Origin: Pseudomonas sp. MYb327 | GTDB taxonomy: Bacteria > Pseudomonadota > Gammaproteobacteria > Pseudomonadales > Pseudomonadaceae | Reading direction: 5' to 3' | DNA length: 64,000 nt | Assembly (NCBI RefSeq): GCF_040438925.1 | Contig: NZ_CP159258.1 | Coordinates: forward strand, 310,001-374,000 | Shown: one piece after another, positions 19,203 through 27,025 of the stretch | Numbering within the stretch: position 1 is the first letter of the stretch | How the letters are laid out: every line of letters begins with the position of its first letter | Translations under genes and position numbers: made by a program | Notes under the pieces: model-generated | What the model was told of the DNA's origin: nothing | Databases searched by the model: none | What the model saw: only the letters and a program-made list of their open reading frames with translations

Positions 19203-19934
19203 TCAGGCTTCGATATGCAGTCCCTGATTTTTTTCAATCGGATCTTTTTCGGCATTTTTATGTAATTGGTCCAGCCACGAGCCTGCGTATTGCACCTGAA
19301 GTGCACCTTTGTTCAGTAGCAATCCATAGTCAATCATCTTATGGAAGTTGGTCACGTCCAGCTTCACCTTGCCTTCGAACTGTTGCTTATCCTGCTGGAC
19401 CAGTTCTATCACGGCCTTGGCGTGCTTCAGGGTCAAGAATTGCAAGTTTTTGTAGTCATTCAACAGAGTGTCCAACGTTTCCTTTTCCCGGGCATCCAGG
19501 GTGTTGAGCGGCGAAGTGACTTGCAATCGACCGTCCTCAGACACCGTGAAGCCGAAAACCTTATCGGCTAACGCGGGCCATTTACTGTGCAGGTCTTGTT
19601 TGAAATCAGAGTAAACCCTTTCCATTGTGCGAAGCGTCTCGGCTGCTCGAAATTCGTTACCCCGAAGGATTGTGTCTCTAAAATTTTCCATCCGATAACT
19701 TAGGTCACCGGATCCGGGGCCAAGACTGGTTGTTTTTAAAAACTCATCCAGTTCATCCAAGTCATCGATGCTGATACCCATCCGTTGCGGAGCCATCAGT
19801 TTCTCGATGGTTAATCGAGCCCTTCCTTCATTTATTTCCCGGCTTTCGACCTTCTCAAGTTGATGTTTTTCCGTGTTCGCCTTCAGCGGTTGGAGGGGGG
19901 TAATTTGAAAAGATGCAGCGGCATTTATATTCAT
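19203..19934 (-). CDS. Unrecognised cytoplasmic protein, 243 residues
   Basis: It begins MNINAAASFQITPLQPLKAN and is rich in charged residues, with no signal peptide or membrane helix. Most of it looks alpha-helical (for example EKETLDTLLNDYKNLQFLTL near residue 150 and AKAVIELVQQDKQQFEGKV after it). The low-complexity N terminus followed by helices resembles secreted substrates of host-interaction systems only in a general way. I do not assign a family. It is convergent with the 18272 gene, and the terminator between them faces the other direction. Confidence 0.65.
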   Translation of the reverse strand: MNINAAASFQITPLQPLKANTEKHQLEKVESREINEGRARLTIEKLMAPQRMGISIDDLDELDEFLKTTSLGPGSGDLSYRMENFRDTILRGNEFRAAETLRTMERVYSDFKQDLHSKWPALADKVFGFTVSEDGRLQVTSPLNTLDAREKETLDTLLNDYKNLQFLTLKHAKAVIELVQQDKQQFEGKVKLDVTNFHKMIDYGLLLNKGALQVQYAGSWLDQLHKNAEKDPIEKNQGLHIEA

Positions 19935-20073
19935 CTCGGCTTCTCTTTCATGGGGGTTCCAAGATGCTTAACGGCCGGGCCCAGAAATGGGTGACCTGAT
20001 AAACACGTAGGAGAAGTCCGAACAGGAAGTAGGTACTTTCAAATGCGCTTTTGTTTGCGGATTTGTATAGGTT

Positions 20074-20463
20074 TCAGGATGCTTTCGTCAGTGATTCCGG
20101 GCGCGACCAAATCCACAGATTGCCCAGGCCCATGCCGACGATCGCCAGATAAATGGGCCAGCCATGATCGAGCATCACCAACATCAGCGATGCACAGAGC
20201 AGCATGCTGACAGTGGCGCTGACCTTGGCCCGGCGCGCGATGATTTTGCCGTTGCGCCAGTTCCTGAGAATGGGGCCGAACAACCGATGGTTTTCCAGCC
20301 AGGCACTCAAGCGTGGCGAACTTTTGGTCGCGGCCCAAGCGGCCAACAGGATGAATTCGGTGGTGGGCAGGCCAGGGATGACGATGGCGATCAGGCCGAT
20401 GCCAAGGCTGATGTAGGCCAGCAGACCGAAGAGCAGACGGGTGAGTTTTGAGGTGGCGGGCAT
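20074..20463 (-). CDS. DUF454 (YbaN-type) inner-membrane protein
   Basis: The product has 129 residues. An N-terminal helix (LLFGLLAYISLGIGLIAIVI) is followed by PGLPTTEFILLAAWAATKSS, the conserved PGLPTTPF-like motif of the YbaN/DUF454 family, then HRLFGPILRNW and two C-terminal helices. The molecular role of the family is not established. In Pseudomonas these proteins are often near heme or iron genes, and here a heme oxygenase is the next gene upstream on the same strand, with a REPIN between them. Confidence 0.85.
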   Translation of the reverse strand: MPATSKLTRLLFGLLAYISLGIGLIAIVIPGLPTTEFILLAAWAATKSSPRLSAWLENHRLFGPILRNWRNGKIIARRAKVSATVSMLLCASLMLVMLDHGWPIYLAIVGMGLGNLWIWSRPESLTKAS

Positions 20464-20507
20464 GGGCTCAGGGGGCGAAAGAGGATCTACAGACTTGCTT
20501 CAATCCT

Positions 20508-20596
20508 TGTAGGAGTGAGCCTGCTCGCGATAGCGGTTTATAGCCGACATCTCTATTGAATGTCAGACCGTCATCGCGAGCAGGCTCGCTCCTACA
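20508..20596. repeat. REPIN, GGAGTGAGCCTGCTCGCG subtype
   Basis: Arms TGTAGGAGTGAGCCTGCTCG and CGAGCAGGCTCGCTCCTACA flank 49 bases. It lies between hemO and the DUF454 gene. Confidence 0.88.
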
Positions 20597-20610
20597 GGGT
20601 CGGTGGTGTG

Positions 20611-21219
20611 TCAGGCGATTTCCGGAGTAGTGGCATAGGCCTGCTCCAACAACACCGTAAAGCGGTTGAACGCGTCAATGGCGCCTTTGTCCAGTTCGGA
20701 TTCTTCCTCTGCGCTGAGCTCCAGTTCATCGAGGGTTTTGACGAAATTTTTCCAGCCTTGCGCGCGGCCACCAGCCGGTTCGCCAAGGTGACGGGCGCCG
20801 AAGGTTTCGCTCAAGCCAAGGCCCACTGCGCGTTTGATCAGGAACGCAGCGCCAAGCTTCGAACCTTCGGAAACGAAGAGCCATCCCAACGCTTCGGCCT
20901 TGCTCGGGTTGTTCACCGCGCCAGCGACCGGCGCCGGCACTTCGGTGTCCAGATCAGCGAGGTCAGCTTTGGCTGCCTCCGCACGGCAGCGAGCGGGCAG
21001 GTCCGGGACGATGGCGGTCAATTCGGCATCGTTGTATAGCGCTACAAGTTCTGACTGGAACAGGTACTGCGCTACCACGAAACGGGCGAAGTTGGCCTGG
21101 GTTTCGAACGGTGCGTGAGCTTTGACCAGAGCATCGAGTTTGCTGTGCGGTTCGTGGGTGATCTGGTTCAGGCGTTGCGAGCGCAAGGCCGGGCGTTGAG
21201 CCGTGTCCTGAGTGGTCAT
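20611..21219 (-). CDS. hemO: Biliverdin-producing heme oxygenase
   Basis: The product has 202 residues from the ATG at 21219; the longer open frame to 21303 would run into the hxuA terminator region and is not used. RLNQITHEPHSKLDALV near the N terminus holds the proximal heme ligand (His22 or His25) and fits the HemO/PigA family. LGWLFVSEGSKLGAAFLIKR is the distal helix with GSKLG. It opens heme to biliverdin, iron and CO. It lies downstream of the heme receptor, but an intrinsic terminator separates them, so it probably has its own promoter as well. Confidence 0.92.
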   Translation of the reverse strand: MTTQDTAQRPALRSQRLNQITHEPHSKLDALVKAHAPFETQANFARFVVAQYLFQSELVALYNDAELTAIVPDLPARCRAEAAKADLADLDTEVPAPVAGAVNNPSKAEALGWLFVSEGSKLGAAFLIKRAVGLGLSETFGARHLGEPAGGRAQGWKNFVKTLDELELSAEEESELDKGAIDAFNRFTVLLEQAYATTPEIA

Positions 21220-21280
21220 GAGAAATCCTTGAGAAAGAGATGAGCCTGGTAACGAGACGAATGAGCAGGTGCGCGACAGT

Positions 21281-21324
21281 AAAAAATCCTCACTGCGCAG
21301 CATTGATGAAATCGCGCAGTGAGG
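21281..21324 (-). terminator. Rho-independent terminator after hxuA
   Basis: On the minus strand CCTCACTGCGC pairs perfectly with GCGCAGTGAGG (11 bp) and is followed by ATTTTTT. It starts 9 bases after the hxuA stop, before hemO. Confidence 0.88.
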
Positions 21325-21332
21325 GGACGGGC

Positions 21333-23921
21333 TCAGATGTCCCAGATCAGATTGATTGCGAAGTTGCGACCCGGCTGAGTCAGGCGATCGAGGTTGGCTG
21401 GTTGTGTCACCGAGGCTTCACCTACGTTGTCGTAACCCCGCACGTCATCCCACAACCAGTATTTTTTGTCGGTCAGGTTGTAGACGCCACCGCTGAGGGT
21501 CACGTCGTTGGTCACTTTGTAGTAAGCGCTCAGGTCCAGAATGCCGAAACCCGGAGTCTTGAACTGGCTGCTGACGCCGTCCGGCGACTTGAAGTTGCTG
21601 TCGTCGACGCGATCCTTTTTCTTGACCAGGGTCCAGCTGAGCAGACCGCCGTAGTTGTCCTGGTCGTATCCGAGGCCGAACACGCCGGTCAGCGGGTTGA
21701 CACTGTTGATCGGCTCGCCGTTGTCGTTGTTGCGGCCGTAGGCGTAAGCCACCGAGCCCTGGGTGTAGAGACCCTGTGGCGCGCCAAAGGCGTCGAGGTT
21801 TAGGCGACCCTTGATTTCAGCCCCCTTGATGGTGGCGTGCTTGATGTTGGCACTCTGGAAGGTCGGCTGGTCATAGCCAGGCGTGACGGCGTCTTCGTTG
21901 ATGAAGTCGCGGTACTTGTTGTAGAACACCGCCACATCGAAGTGGCCCTGCTCGAAGTTGCCGCGTAGGCCGGTCTCGTAGCTTTGGCTTTTTTCCGGGT
22001 CCAGATCCGGGTTCGGTTCCACGCTGTAACCCGTCGTGGTGTTTTCGAAACGCCCGTACAGCGCCTTAGCGGTCGGTGTGCGGAAACCTTCGGCGTACTG
22101 GCCGTACCAGGTGTAATTGTCGTTGAAGGCGTAGGTCAGGCCGAACTTGGGCGAGACTTTGTGCCAGGTCTTGTTCTCGTCGCTAACGGTGCCGCGACCA
22201 TCGGCGGACACGGTGTTGAGAAACTCCTGAGTGATCTCCGGCTTGAGCTCCGTATAGTCGTAACGCAGACCCGGCAGGAAGGTCCAGTTGTTCCAACTGA
22301 TCTGATCCTGGGCGAACACGCTGTAGGTGTTGATGGTCGGGTCCGGGAAGTCGCTGGACTTTTTCAGCGCATCCGCTGCGCTGGTGGCGCCGATGGCGGT
22401 GCAGCCGCGACCGACGGCCAGGCAAGTACCATTCCCGCTGCGCGACCCTGTCACTTTCTGTTGCTTGATGGTGGTGCCGTAGGTCAGCAGATGCTCGGTG
22501 TCAGCAATGCTGAAACCCTTGTTCAACTGTGCGTCGAAGACCCACTGTTTTTCTTCGTAGATCGTGTCCCGGGTACGCAGTACCTTGCGGGTGATCGGGA
22601 AGTAGACCTCATCGGTACTCTGATCGGTCTTTGCGATCTGGTGGTTCAGGCTCCACTTCACGTTATCTACTAACAGGCTGTCGAGGGCGAAGCTGTGTTC
22701 CAGGCCGAAGCGTTCACGGGTAATGGTGTCGTTACCGGTTCGCGACTGGTACATGCCGCCGGGCAGAACGCTGTCTGGAATGGTCGGCGCGCCGGCAAAG
22801 TAAGGACCGCCGTAGGCGCTTTTCTGATCGGTATCGCGATCATCCTTGTACTTCTCGTAGGTCAACCCCAGGCGTGCGTCGTCCTTGTAGTCCCAGCCGA
22901 CCTTGGCCAATACGTTAGTGGCGCGCACGTCTTCCGGGTTGGCGGCAGTGCGTGCCAGCCCTGTACCGTTGTTGCTGCCATAGGATTCGGTTTCGTGACC
23001 GTCGCGCTGGCTGTAATGCAGCAGGCCGTCGAACTGATCGGCGCGCCCGGCGACGGTGGCGGATTTGAGCCAGCTCTCGTCAGCCGAGCTGTAGCCGGTC
23101 TTCAGGCGAGCGCCGACGTCCTGACCGGGCTTGATGATGTCGTCCGGGTCGAGGGTGAAGTAGCTGACCGCGCCGCCGATAGCGTTGCTGCCGTAGAGCA
23201 CTGAAGCCGGACCGCGGAGGATTTCGACGCGTTTCACGATCTCCGGGTCAACATAGTTGCGCTGTGTCTTGGCATATGGGCCGTTGAAGAATCCGTTAGG
23301 GATTTCGACGCCGTCGATCTGGGTCAAAACGCGGTTACCGTCGATGCCGCGGATGTTGTAGCCGCTGATACCACCGCGCGTACCGGCACCGCCCACCGAA
23401 ACACCGGGCTCGTAGCGCACCAGGTCCTTGATGGTATTGACGTTATTGCGGTCCAGTTCTTCGCGGGTGTGAACGCTGACGGTGCTGGGCACGCTGGTCA
23501 CGTCTTGTTCGTTGCGCGTGGCGCTGATGGTGACCTGTTGCAGATTCAGGGTGCCTGCGTTGGTGCGACGCTCCAGCACGATGTTGTTGTTGCCCAGTTT
23601 GCGATAGCTCAGGTTGGTCCCCACCAACAGGCGATCCAGTGCTTTCTCCGGCGGCAGCGACCCGCGTACACCCGGGGACGTCACACCTTCGCCCAGCTCT
23701 GCCGGCAAGCCGACCTGCCAGCCAGTCACGGTAGTAAAGGCATTGAGTGCCGACACCAGCGACTGCGGCGCAATGGCGAACGAGTAGTCGCCCATGTTGC
23801 GGCTAGGTTGTTCGGTGGTGGCGGCCATGACCGGTGCAGTGCCGGCCATCAGGATGGCGGCGGTCAACAATGACAGCACGCGGGAGGGTGAAGAGGCTTG
23901 GCGGGTAAGGCGAGAGGACAT
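21333..23921 (-). CDS. hxuA: TonB-dependent heme receptor with signalling domain (HxuA type)
   Basis: The product has 862 residues from the ATG at 23921 (a GTG at 23942 is an alternative). A signal peptide (to about residue 34) precedes an STN signalling domain (about 45-100, FAIAPQSLVSALNAFTTVTG), a plug (about 130-240) and a 22-strand barrel ending FAINLIWDI. The FRTP and NPDL motifs of heme receptors occur in FRTPTAKALYG and EPNPDLDPEKS. The STN domain would contact the FecR-type protein encoded next to it. The gene set matches HxuIRA of P. aeruginosa, which senses and takes up heme. Confidence 0.9.
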   Translation of the reverse strand: MSSRLTRQASSPSRVLSLLTAAILMAGTAPVMAATTEQPSRNMGDYSFAIAPQSLVSALNAFTTVTGWQVGLPAELGEGVTSPGVRGSLPPEKALDRLLVGTNLSYRKLGNNNIVLERRTNAGTLNLQQVTISATRNEQDVTSVPSTVSVHTREELDRNNVNTIKDLVRYEPGVSVGGAGTRGGISGYNIRGIDGNRVLTQIDGVEIPNGFFNGPYAKTQRNYVDPEIVKRVEILRGPASVLYGSNAIGGAVSYFTLDPDDIIKPGQDVGARLKTGYSSADESWLKSATVAGRADQFDGLLHYSQRDGHETESYGSNNGTGLARTAANPEDVRATNVLAKVGWDYKDDARLGLTYEKYKDDRDTDQKSAYGGPYFAGAPTIPDSVLPGGMYQSRTGNDTITRERFGLEHSFALDSLLVDNVKWSLNHQIAKTDQSTDEVYFPITRKVLRTRDTIYEEKQWVFDAQLNKGFSIADTEHLLTYGTTIKQQKVTGSRSGNGTCLAVGRGCTAIGATSAADALKKSSDFPDPTINTYSVFAQDQISWNNWTFLPGLRYDYTELKPEITQEFLNTVSADGRGTVSDENKTWHKVSPKFGLTYAFNDNYTWYGQYAEGFRTPTAKALYGRFENTTTGYSVEPNPDLDPEKSQSYETGLRGNFEQGHFDVAVFYNKYRDFINEDAVTPGYDQPTFQSANIKHATIKGAEIKGRLNLDAFGAPQGLYTQGSVAYAYGRNNDNGEPINSVNPLTGVFGLGYDQDNYGGLLSWTLVKKKDRVDDSNFKSPDGVSSQFKTPGFGILDLSAYYKVTNDVTLSGGVYNLTDKKYWLWDDVRGYDNVGEASVTQPANLDRLTQPGRNFAINLIWDI

Positions 23922-23964
23922 CGATAGCGCTCCGTGTCGCACGAATCTTTATAGGTGCTGATTG

Positions 23965-23978
23965 GCATCTTAAGATGC
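23965..23978. promoter_or_regulatory. Perfect 14-base palindrome upstream of hxuA
   Basis: GCATCTTAAGATGC lies 43 bases before the hxuA ATG. It could be an operator or a 5' leader stem; nothing identifies the binder. Confidence 0.3.
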
Positions 23979-24028
23979 GAATCAATTGCATTGGCTATAA
24001 CGAGACGTACGAGGAACGACTATCGAGT

Positions 24029-24045
24029 AAAAATAATTCTCATTT
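24029..24045. promoter_or_regulatory. Possible Fur box upstream of hxuA
   Basis: AAAAATAATTCTCATTT resembles the AATAATTCTCATT core of many Fur boxes. It overlaps the end of hxuR and lies about 108 bases before hxuA. The match is partial. Confidence 0.4.
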
Positions 24046-25009
24046 AGTTCAAAATCACCAGCGCCGGGAATTCCCGAAGCTTGGCGGAGGTAATGTGGGC
24101 GAGGGAACGCACCACGTCCAGCGGCTGATCGAGGCGATAATTGCCCGTCACCGCGACATCGGCCAACTGCTCGTTGTTGTTGATGATCCATCCTGGATAG
24201 TAGCGACGCAGTTCCGCCAGAACCTGGCTCAGCGGGCAGTTTTCGAACACCAGTCGACCCTGGACCCACGCCAGGTCGGTGGCCGCATCCAGCTTGGACG
24301 GACGGTCGAAACCGTTGGGACCGATGCGGATACTTTCCCCGGCAGACAGGCGAACCCGCGCGTCGTCGCGGGTGGCACGCAGGTCGACATCCCCGCGTTG
24401 CACCCGAACCTGCGTCACGCCATCCAGATAACGCACGGCAAACGCCGTATCGCGAACGCTCGCGGTCACAGGGCCGGCATCGATTTCCAGGGGCTGGCCG
24501 CGATGGGGTTGCACCTCGAAATACGCTTCGCCCTGATACAGGCGGGCCACGCGTTGTTGGTCGTTGATGGTGCTGGAAAACGCCGAGTTGGTATTGAGCA
24601 GGACTTTTGAACCGTCCTCCAGTTGCAGGCGCTGGCGTTCACCGACCACGGTCAAGTGATCAGCCTGCAAACGCATCGGCAGATTACTGAAGCTGAACAG
24701 GCCGAGAATCAGCACCGCAGCGGTGGCCAGTGGTTTCCAGTGTGGACGCAGGCGTGACAGGACGGTGACTTTCGCCGGGCGCGCAGCCAGGCTTTGCGCG
24801 CACTGCGCGACTTGCGGACCGTTCCAGATGGCTTGGGCCTTGGCGAATGCATCGGCATGCGCCGGATCGGCCGCGAGCCATTGCTGGAATTGTCGGGTTT
24901 GTTCTTCGCTCGGGCTGTCCAGCACGATCAGCCAGTCCAGGGCCTGGTCCATCGCGTCAGCAGCGTCCTGCGCCGTCGAGGGCTCAGGGGAGCGGTGGGT
25001 GTCCGTCAC
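24044..25009 (-). CDS. hxuR: FecR-family anti-sigma factor (HxuR type)
   Basis: The product has 321 residues. The N-terminal DUF4880 segment (ALDWLIVLDSPSEEQTRQFQ, about 24-60) binds the sigma factor in the cytoplasm; one membrane helix (about 92-112) follows, then the periplasmic FecR domain with GEAYFEVQPHRGQPLEI and a C-terminal DUF4974-type segment with NCPLSQVLAELRRYYPG, which meets the STN domain of the receptor. It lies between the sigma factor and receptor genes on one strand. It relays heme occupancy of HxuA to HxuI. Confidence 0.9.
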   Translation of the reverse strand: MTDTHRSPEPSTAQDAADAMDQALDWLIVLDSPSEEQTRQFQQWLAADPAHADAFAKAQAIWNGPQVAQCAQSLAARPAKVTVLSRLRPHWKPLATAAVLILGLFSFSNLPMRLQADHLTVVGERQRLQLEDGSKVLLNTNSAFSSTINDQQRVARLYQGEAYFEVQPHRGQPLEIDAGPVTASVRDTAFAVRYLDGVTQVRVQRGDVDLRATRDDARVRLSAGESIRIGPNGFDRPSKLDAATDLAWVQGRLVFENCPLSQVLAELRRYYPGWIINNNEQLADVAVTGNYRLDQPLDVVRSLAHITSAKLREFPALVILN

Positions 25010-25110
25010 GGTGTTTCCTCGGCGTGTTCGTACACGACTGTTTTTTTAGTGAAGCGTAAAAGAGCGGCAAGGGTAGCCCTGATGAGCAAAACCGTCGAGC
25101 CACAGGTGAC

Positions 25111-25629
25111 TCAGTGGCCGTTCGCCCGCTCGGCGACGCCGACGCACACCGTCATGATCAGCTTCAGTTCTTTTTGCACAGTGCTCAGCGACACACTGAG
25201 TTTCTCGGCGATCTCCAGGTAGCTGTGACCGTGCAGGCGACTGAGGATGAAAATCTGCTGTTGCCGAGGGCTGAGTTGACTGAGGCGCACGTTCAAACGC
25301 TCGAGCAGTTGTTCGGCATGGGCAGCGTCTTCGGCACTGCTGGCGGGGGCGGCGACGCTTTCCACCACCTCCAGCGGTACGTCGTCGACCATGGTGCGCG
25401 AATGAATGCGTCGCGCGCGCAAATGGTCCAGCGCCAGGTTTCGCGCGGTCTGGAACACGAAGGGTTCAAGGTGATCGATGGCCCGCTCGCTGAGCGCCCG
25501 GGTCACGCGCAGGTAGGTTTCCTGCAGCAGGTCTTCGGCGGTGCTGTGGTTGTTGACCATCCGCTCCAGCGTGCGCAGCAGAGAGATTCGCTGAGTGATG
25601 AAGACGTCGTTGAAGCGCGATTGACTCAC
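25111..25629 (-). CDS. hxuI: Iron-starvation ECF sigma factor (HxuI type)
   Basis: From GTG at 25629 the product has 172 residues, MSQSRFNDVFITQRISLLRT. Region 2 (EDLLQETYLRVTRAL, FQTARNLALDHLRARR) and region 4 (LSPRQQQIFILSRLHGHSYLEI) are typical of FecI-like sigma factors. The frame is open to an ATG at 25677, but that codon is part of the Fur palindrome at 25661, so the GTG inside the leader is more plausible. It directs polymerase to hxuA when heme is sensed. Repression by Fur is expected from the palindrome. Confidence 0.88.
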   Translation of the reverse strand: MSQSRFNDVFITQRISLLRTLERMVNNHSTAEDLLQETYLRVTRALSERAIDHLEPFVFQTARNLALDHLRARRIHSRTMVDDVPLEVVESVAAPASSAEDAAHAEQLLERLNVRLSQLSPRQQQIFILSRLHGHSYLEIAEKLSVSLSTVQKELKLIMTVCVGVAERANGH

Positions 25630-25930
25630 GGGGAGGAAGGACCTGATCCATTTTGAGCGAATGATAATGCTTATCATCTGTATGGGTGGTCAAGTGTTTG
25701 TTTGTAAGGGTTGTCTTTACATTCGGAACGGGACCACGCGGATAAAGCGTCCGTCGCCTGGCAAAAAATTGCGCACTTTTATGCCCTGGAATCGCAGCAA
25801 AAGTCAGATATTTCAGAGCATGACGTAGGCGTGTTCCCAAACGTTTCCGCGGCCCTCAGACAGTTCTGGATCGCTGCTATACCCCTGTTGATACTTCGTT
25901 TTTCAGCGGATCAATTGGCAGGAGCATCAA
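25630..25930. other. Intergenic region between hxuI and the T6SS island
   Basis: These 301 bases carry the Fur box next to hxuI and, at the far end (about 25890-25930), a stretch repeated almost exactly at about 26983-27021 before the second immunity gene. No gene is credible here. Confidence 0.6.
25661..25677. promoter_or_regulatory. Fur box at the hxuI promoter
   Basis: ATGATAATGCTTATCAT is a perfect 7-3-7 palindrome close to the Fur consensus GATAATGATAATCATTATC. It lies 32 bases before the chosen hxuI GTG, over the likely -10 region. Confidence 0.78.
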
Positions 25931-26779
25931 GTGACGGCACTCCAGGACGGGCAAAAGTCAGTTATCAAAAGCGCGCCATCGTTGCGTGTCATACACCGGC
26001 AACTGGCTCGTGCAGTGACGATTTTCGCCTTGTCGCTCGCCGCTGGTGGCTGTGTTTTTGCCCCTGTGCAGAGCTTTACCTTGCAGGCCGACGTGCCAGC
26101 GGATTTTCGGGTCAAGGCGGACGCTTATTACGTGCCGGCCACCGGCGAAACTTGCGAAGCCCCGCCGCGCAAACGCGGGGAAGTGGCGCCGAATCGCAAG
26201 TTCTTCAAAAGTGAATACCAGAGCGTTGCGCGCACGGCGGAGTTCCAGATTCCGCTGACTACGCGTGCCGGGGGCTGTCCGCTGGTGTTGAGGAGTGTGA
26301 GGTTAAACCTCGATGCGAAGTGGGGCACGCGTTGGTCCGACATCGGTGGCGACTTTGCCAGCCTTTCCTTTCGTGACGTTCTTGGGGCTGATTTTCCAGC
26401 CCTTCCCGGCTCGGGGGCTCAGGAGTTTGAGGGGCAATGCCAGTGGTTGTTTCGTACCGTCGGGCCCAAACGCAATATCCGGAAACTCCTGCATTGTCGG
26501 GCTGTAGACGCGGACGGGCAGATGATGAAACGCATGGCGGGCGGGGTATTGCAGCGTGATCAGTTGCCAGGCAGAACGGTGAGGATGGTGTTCAAGATGG
26601 CGGAGCAGGAAGCTCCTTATTTTGATTTGTATTGGTTCAAAACAGCGGGCGGCTGGAAACCCTGTGGAGGGGTATGGGGACGAGATATCGAAGAGCTCTG
26701 TCTGGATCCACCTCAGTTCAAGGATTTCAAAATGCCGGACGGCAGAACCTGCACTGTCTACCCCAACTGCACTGAATAA
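25931..26779 (+). CDS. Putative T6SS immunity lipoprotein, copy A
   Basis: The product has 282 residues starting at GTG 25931. A hydrophobic stretch ends in the lipobox-like LAAGGC (about 36-41), so it is probably a periplasm-facing lipoprotein. Conserved cysteines (GETCEAPPRK, GGCPLVL, GQCQWLF, YPNCTE) suggest disulfides. It is nearly identical to the 27022 gene through the first two thirds and differs in the last third. It sits just before an effector-type start. Immunity to a lipase acting in the periplasm is inferred from location and context; I recognise no named family. Confidence 0.7.
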   Translation: MTALQDGQKSVIKSAPSLRVIHRQLARAVTIFALSLAAGGCVFAPVQSFTLQADVPADFRVKADAYYVPATGETCEAPPRKRGEVAPNRKFFKSEYQSVARTAEFQIPLTTRAGGCPLVLRSVRLNLDAKWGTRWSDIGGDFASLSFRDVLGADFPALPGSGAQEFEGQCQWLFRTVGPKRNIRKLLHCRAVDADGQMMKRMAGGVLQRDQLPGRTVRMVFKMAEQEAPYFDLYWFKTAGGWKPCGGVWGRDIEELCLDPPQFKDFKMPDGRTCTVYPNCTE

Positions 26780-26791
26780 GGGAGCAACAAC

Positions 26792-27025
26792 ATGAGCGAC
26801 AAGGAACAAGTCGAAAGCTGTTTCAGCAAAAAGATACTGGCCTGCCCGCTGCGGGGGCATTGGACGAGTTTTCGTCTGGTTGACGAGCAAGGTAATGGGC
26901 GATTGGACGGTGAGGGTTTTGCAAGGATGGAAAATCACTACCGTGGACCGGTGGTGTTAACGATGGACAAACCACATTTGCGTACTTCTTTTTTCAGCGG
27001 TTCAGTTGGCAGGATCATCAAGTGA
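26792..27025 (+). pseudogene. Truncated N-terminal remnant of a class-3 lipase T6SS effector
   Basis: The 77-codon frame begins MSDKEQVESCFSKKILACPL, closely matching the start of the 719-residue effector at 27886. It lacks about 20 internal residues (around GGLPYTVMDSVGQEYTG) and runs from MDKPHL into SFFSGSVGRIIK, which belongs to the sequence before the next immunity gene. Its TGA overlaps that gene's GTG. No lipase domain is present. It is the left-over of a second effector copy; translation from its good ribosome site GGGAGC remains possible. Confidence 0.85.

Noticed and set aside
25711..26214. 167-codon frame overlapping immunity copy A
   Set aside because: It shares the copy A region in another frame, loses similarity to copy B and has no recognisable start context.
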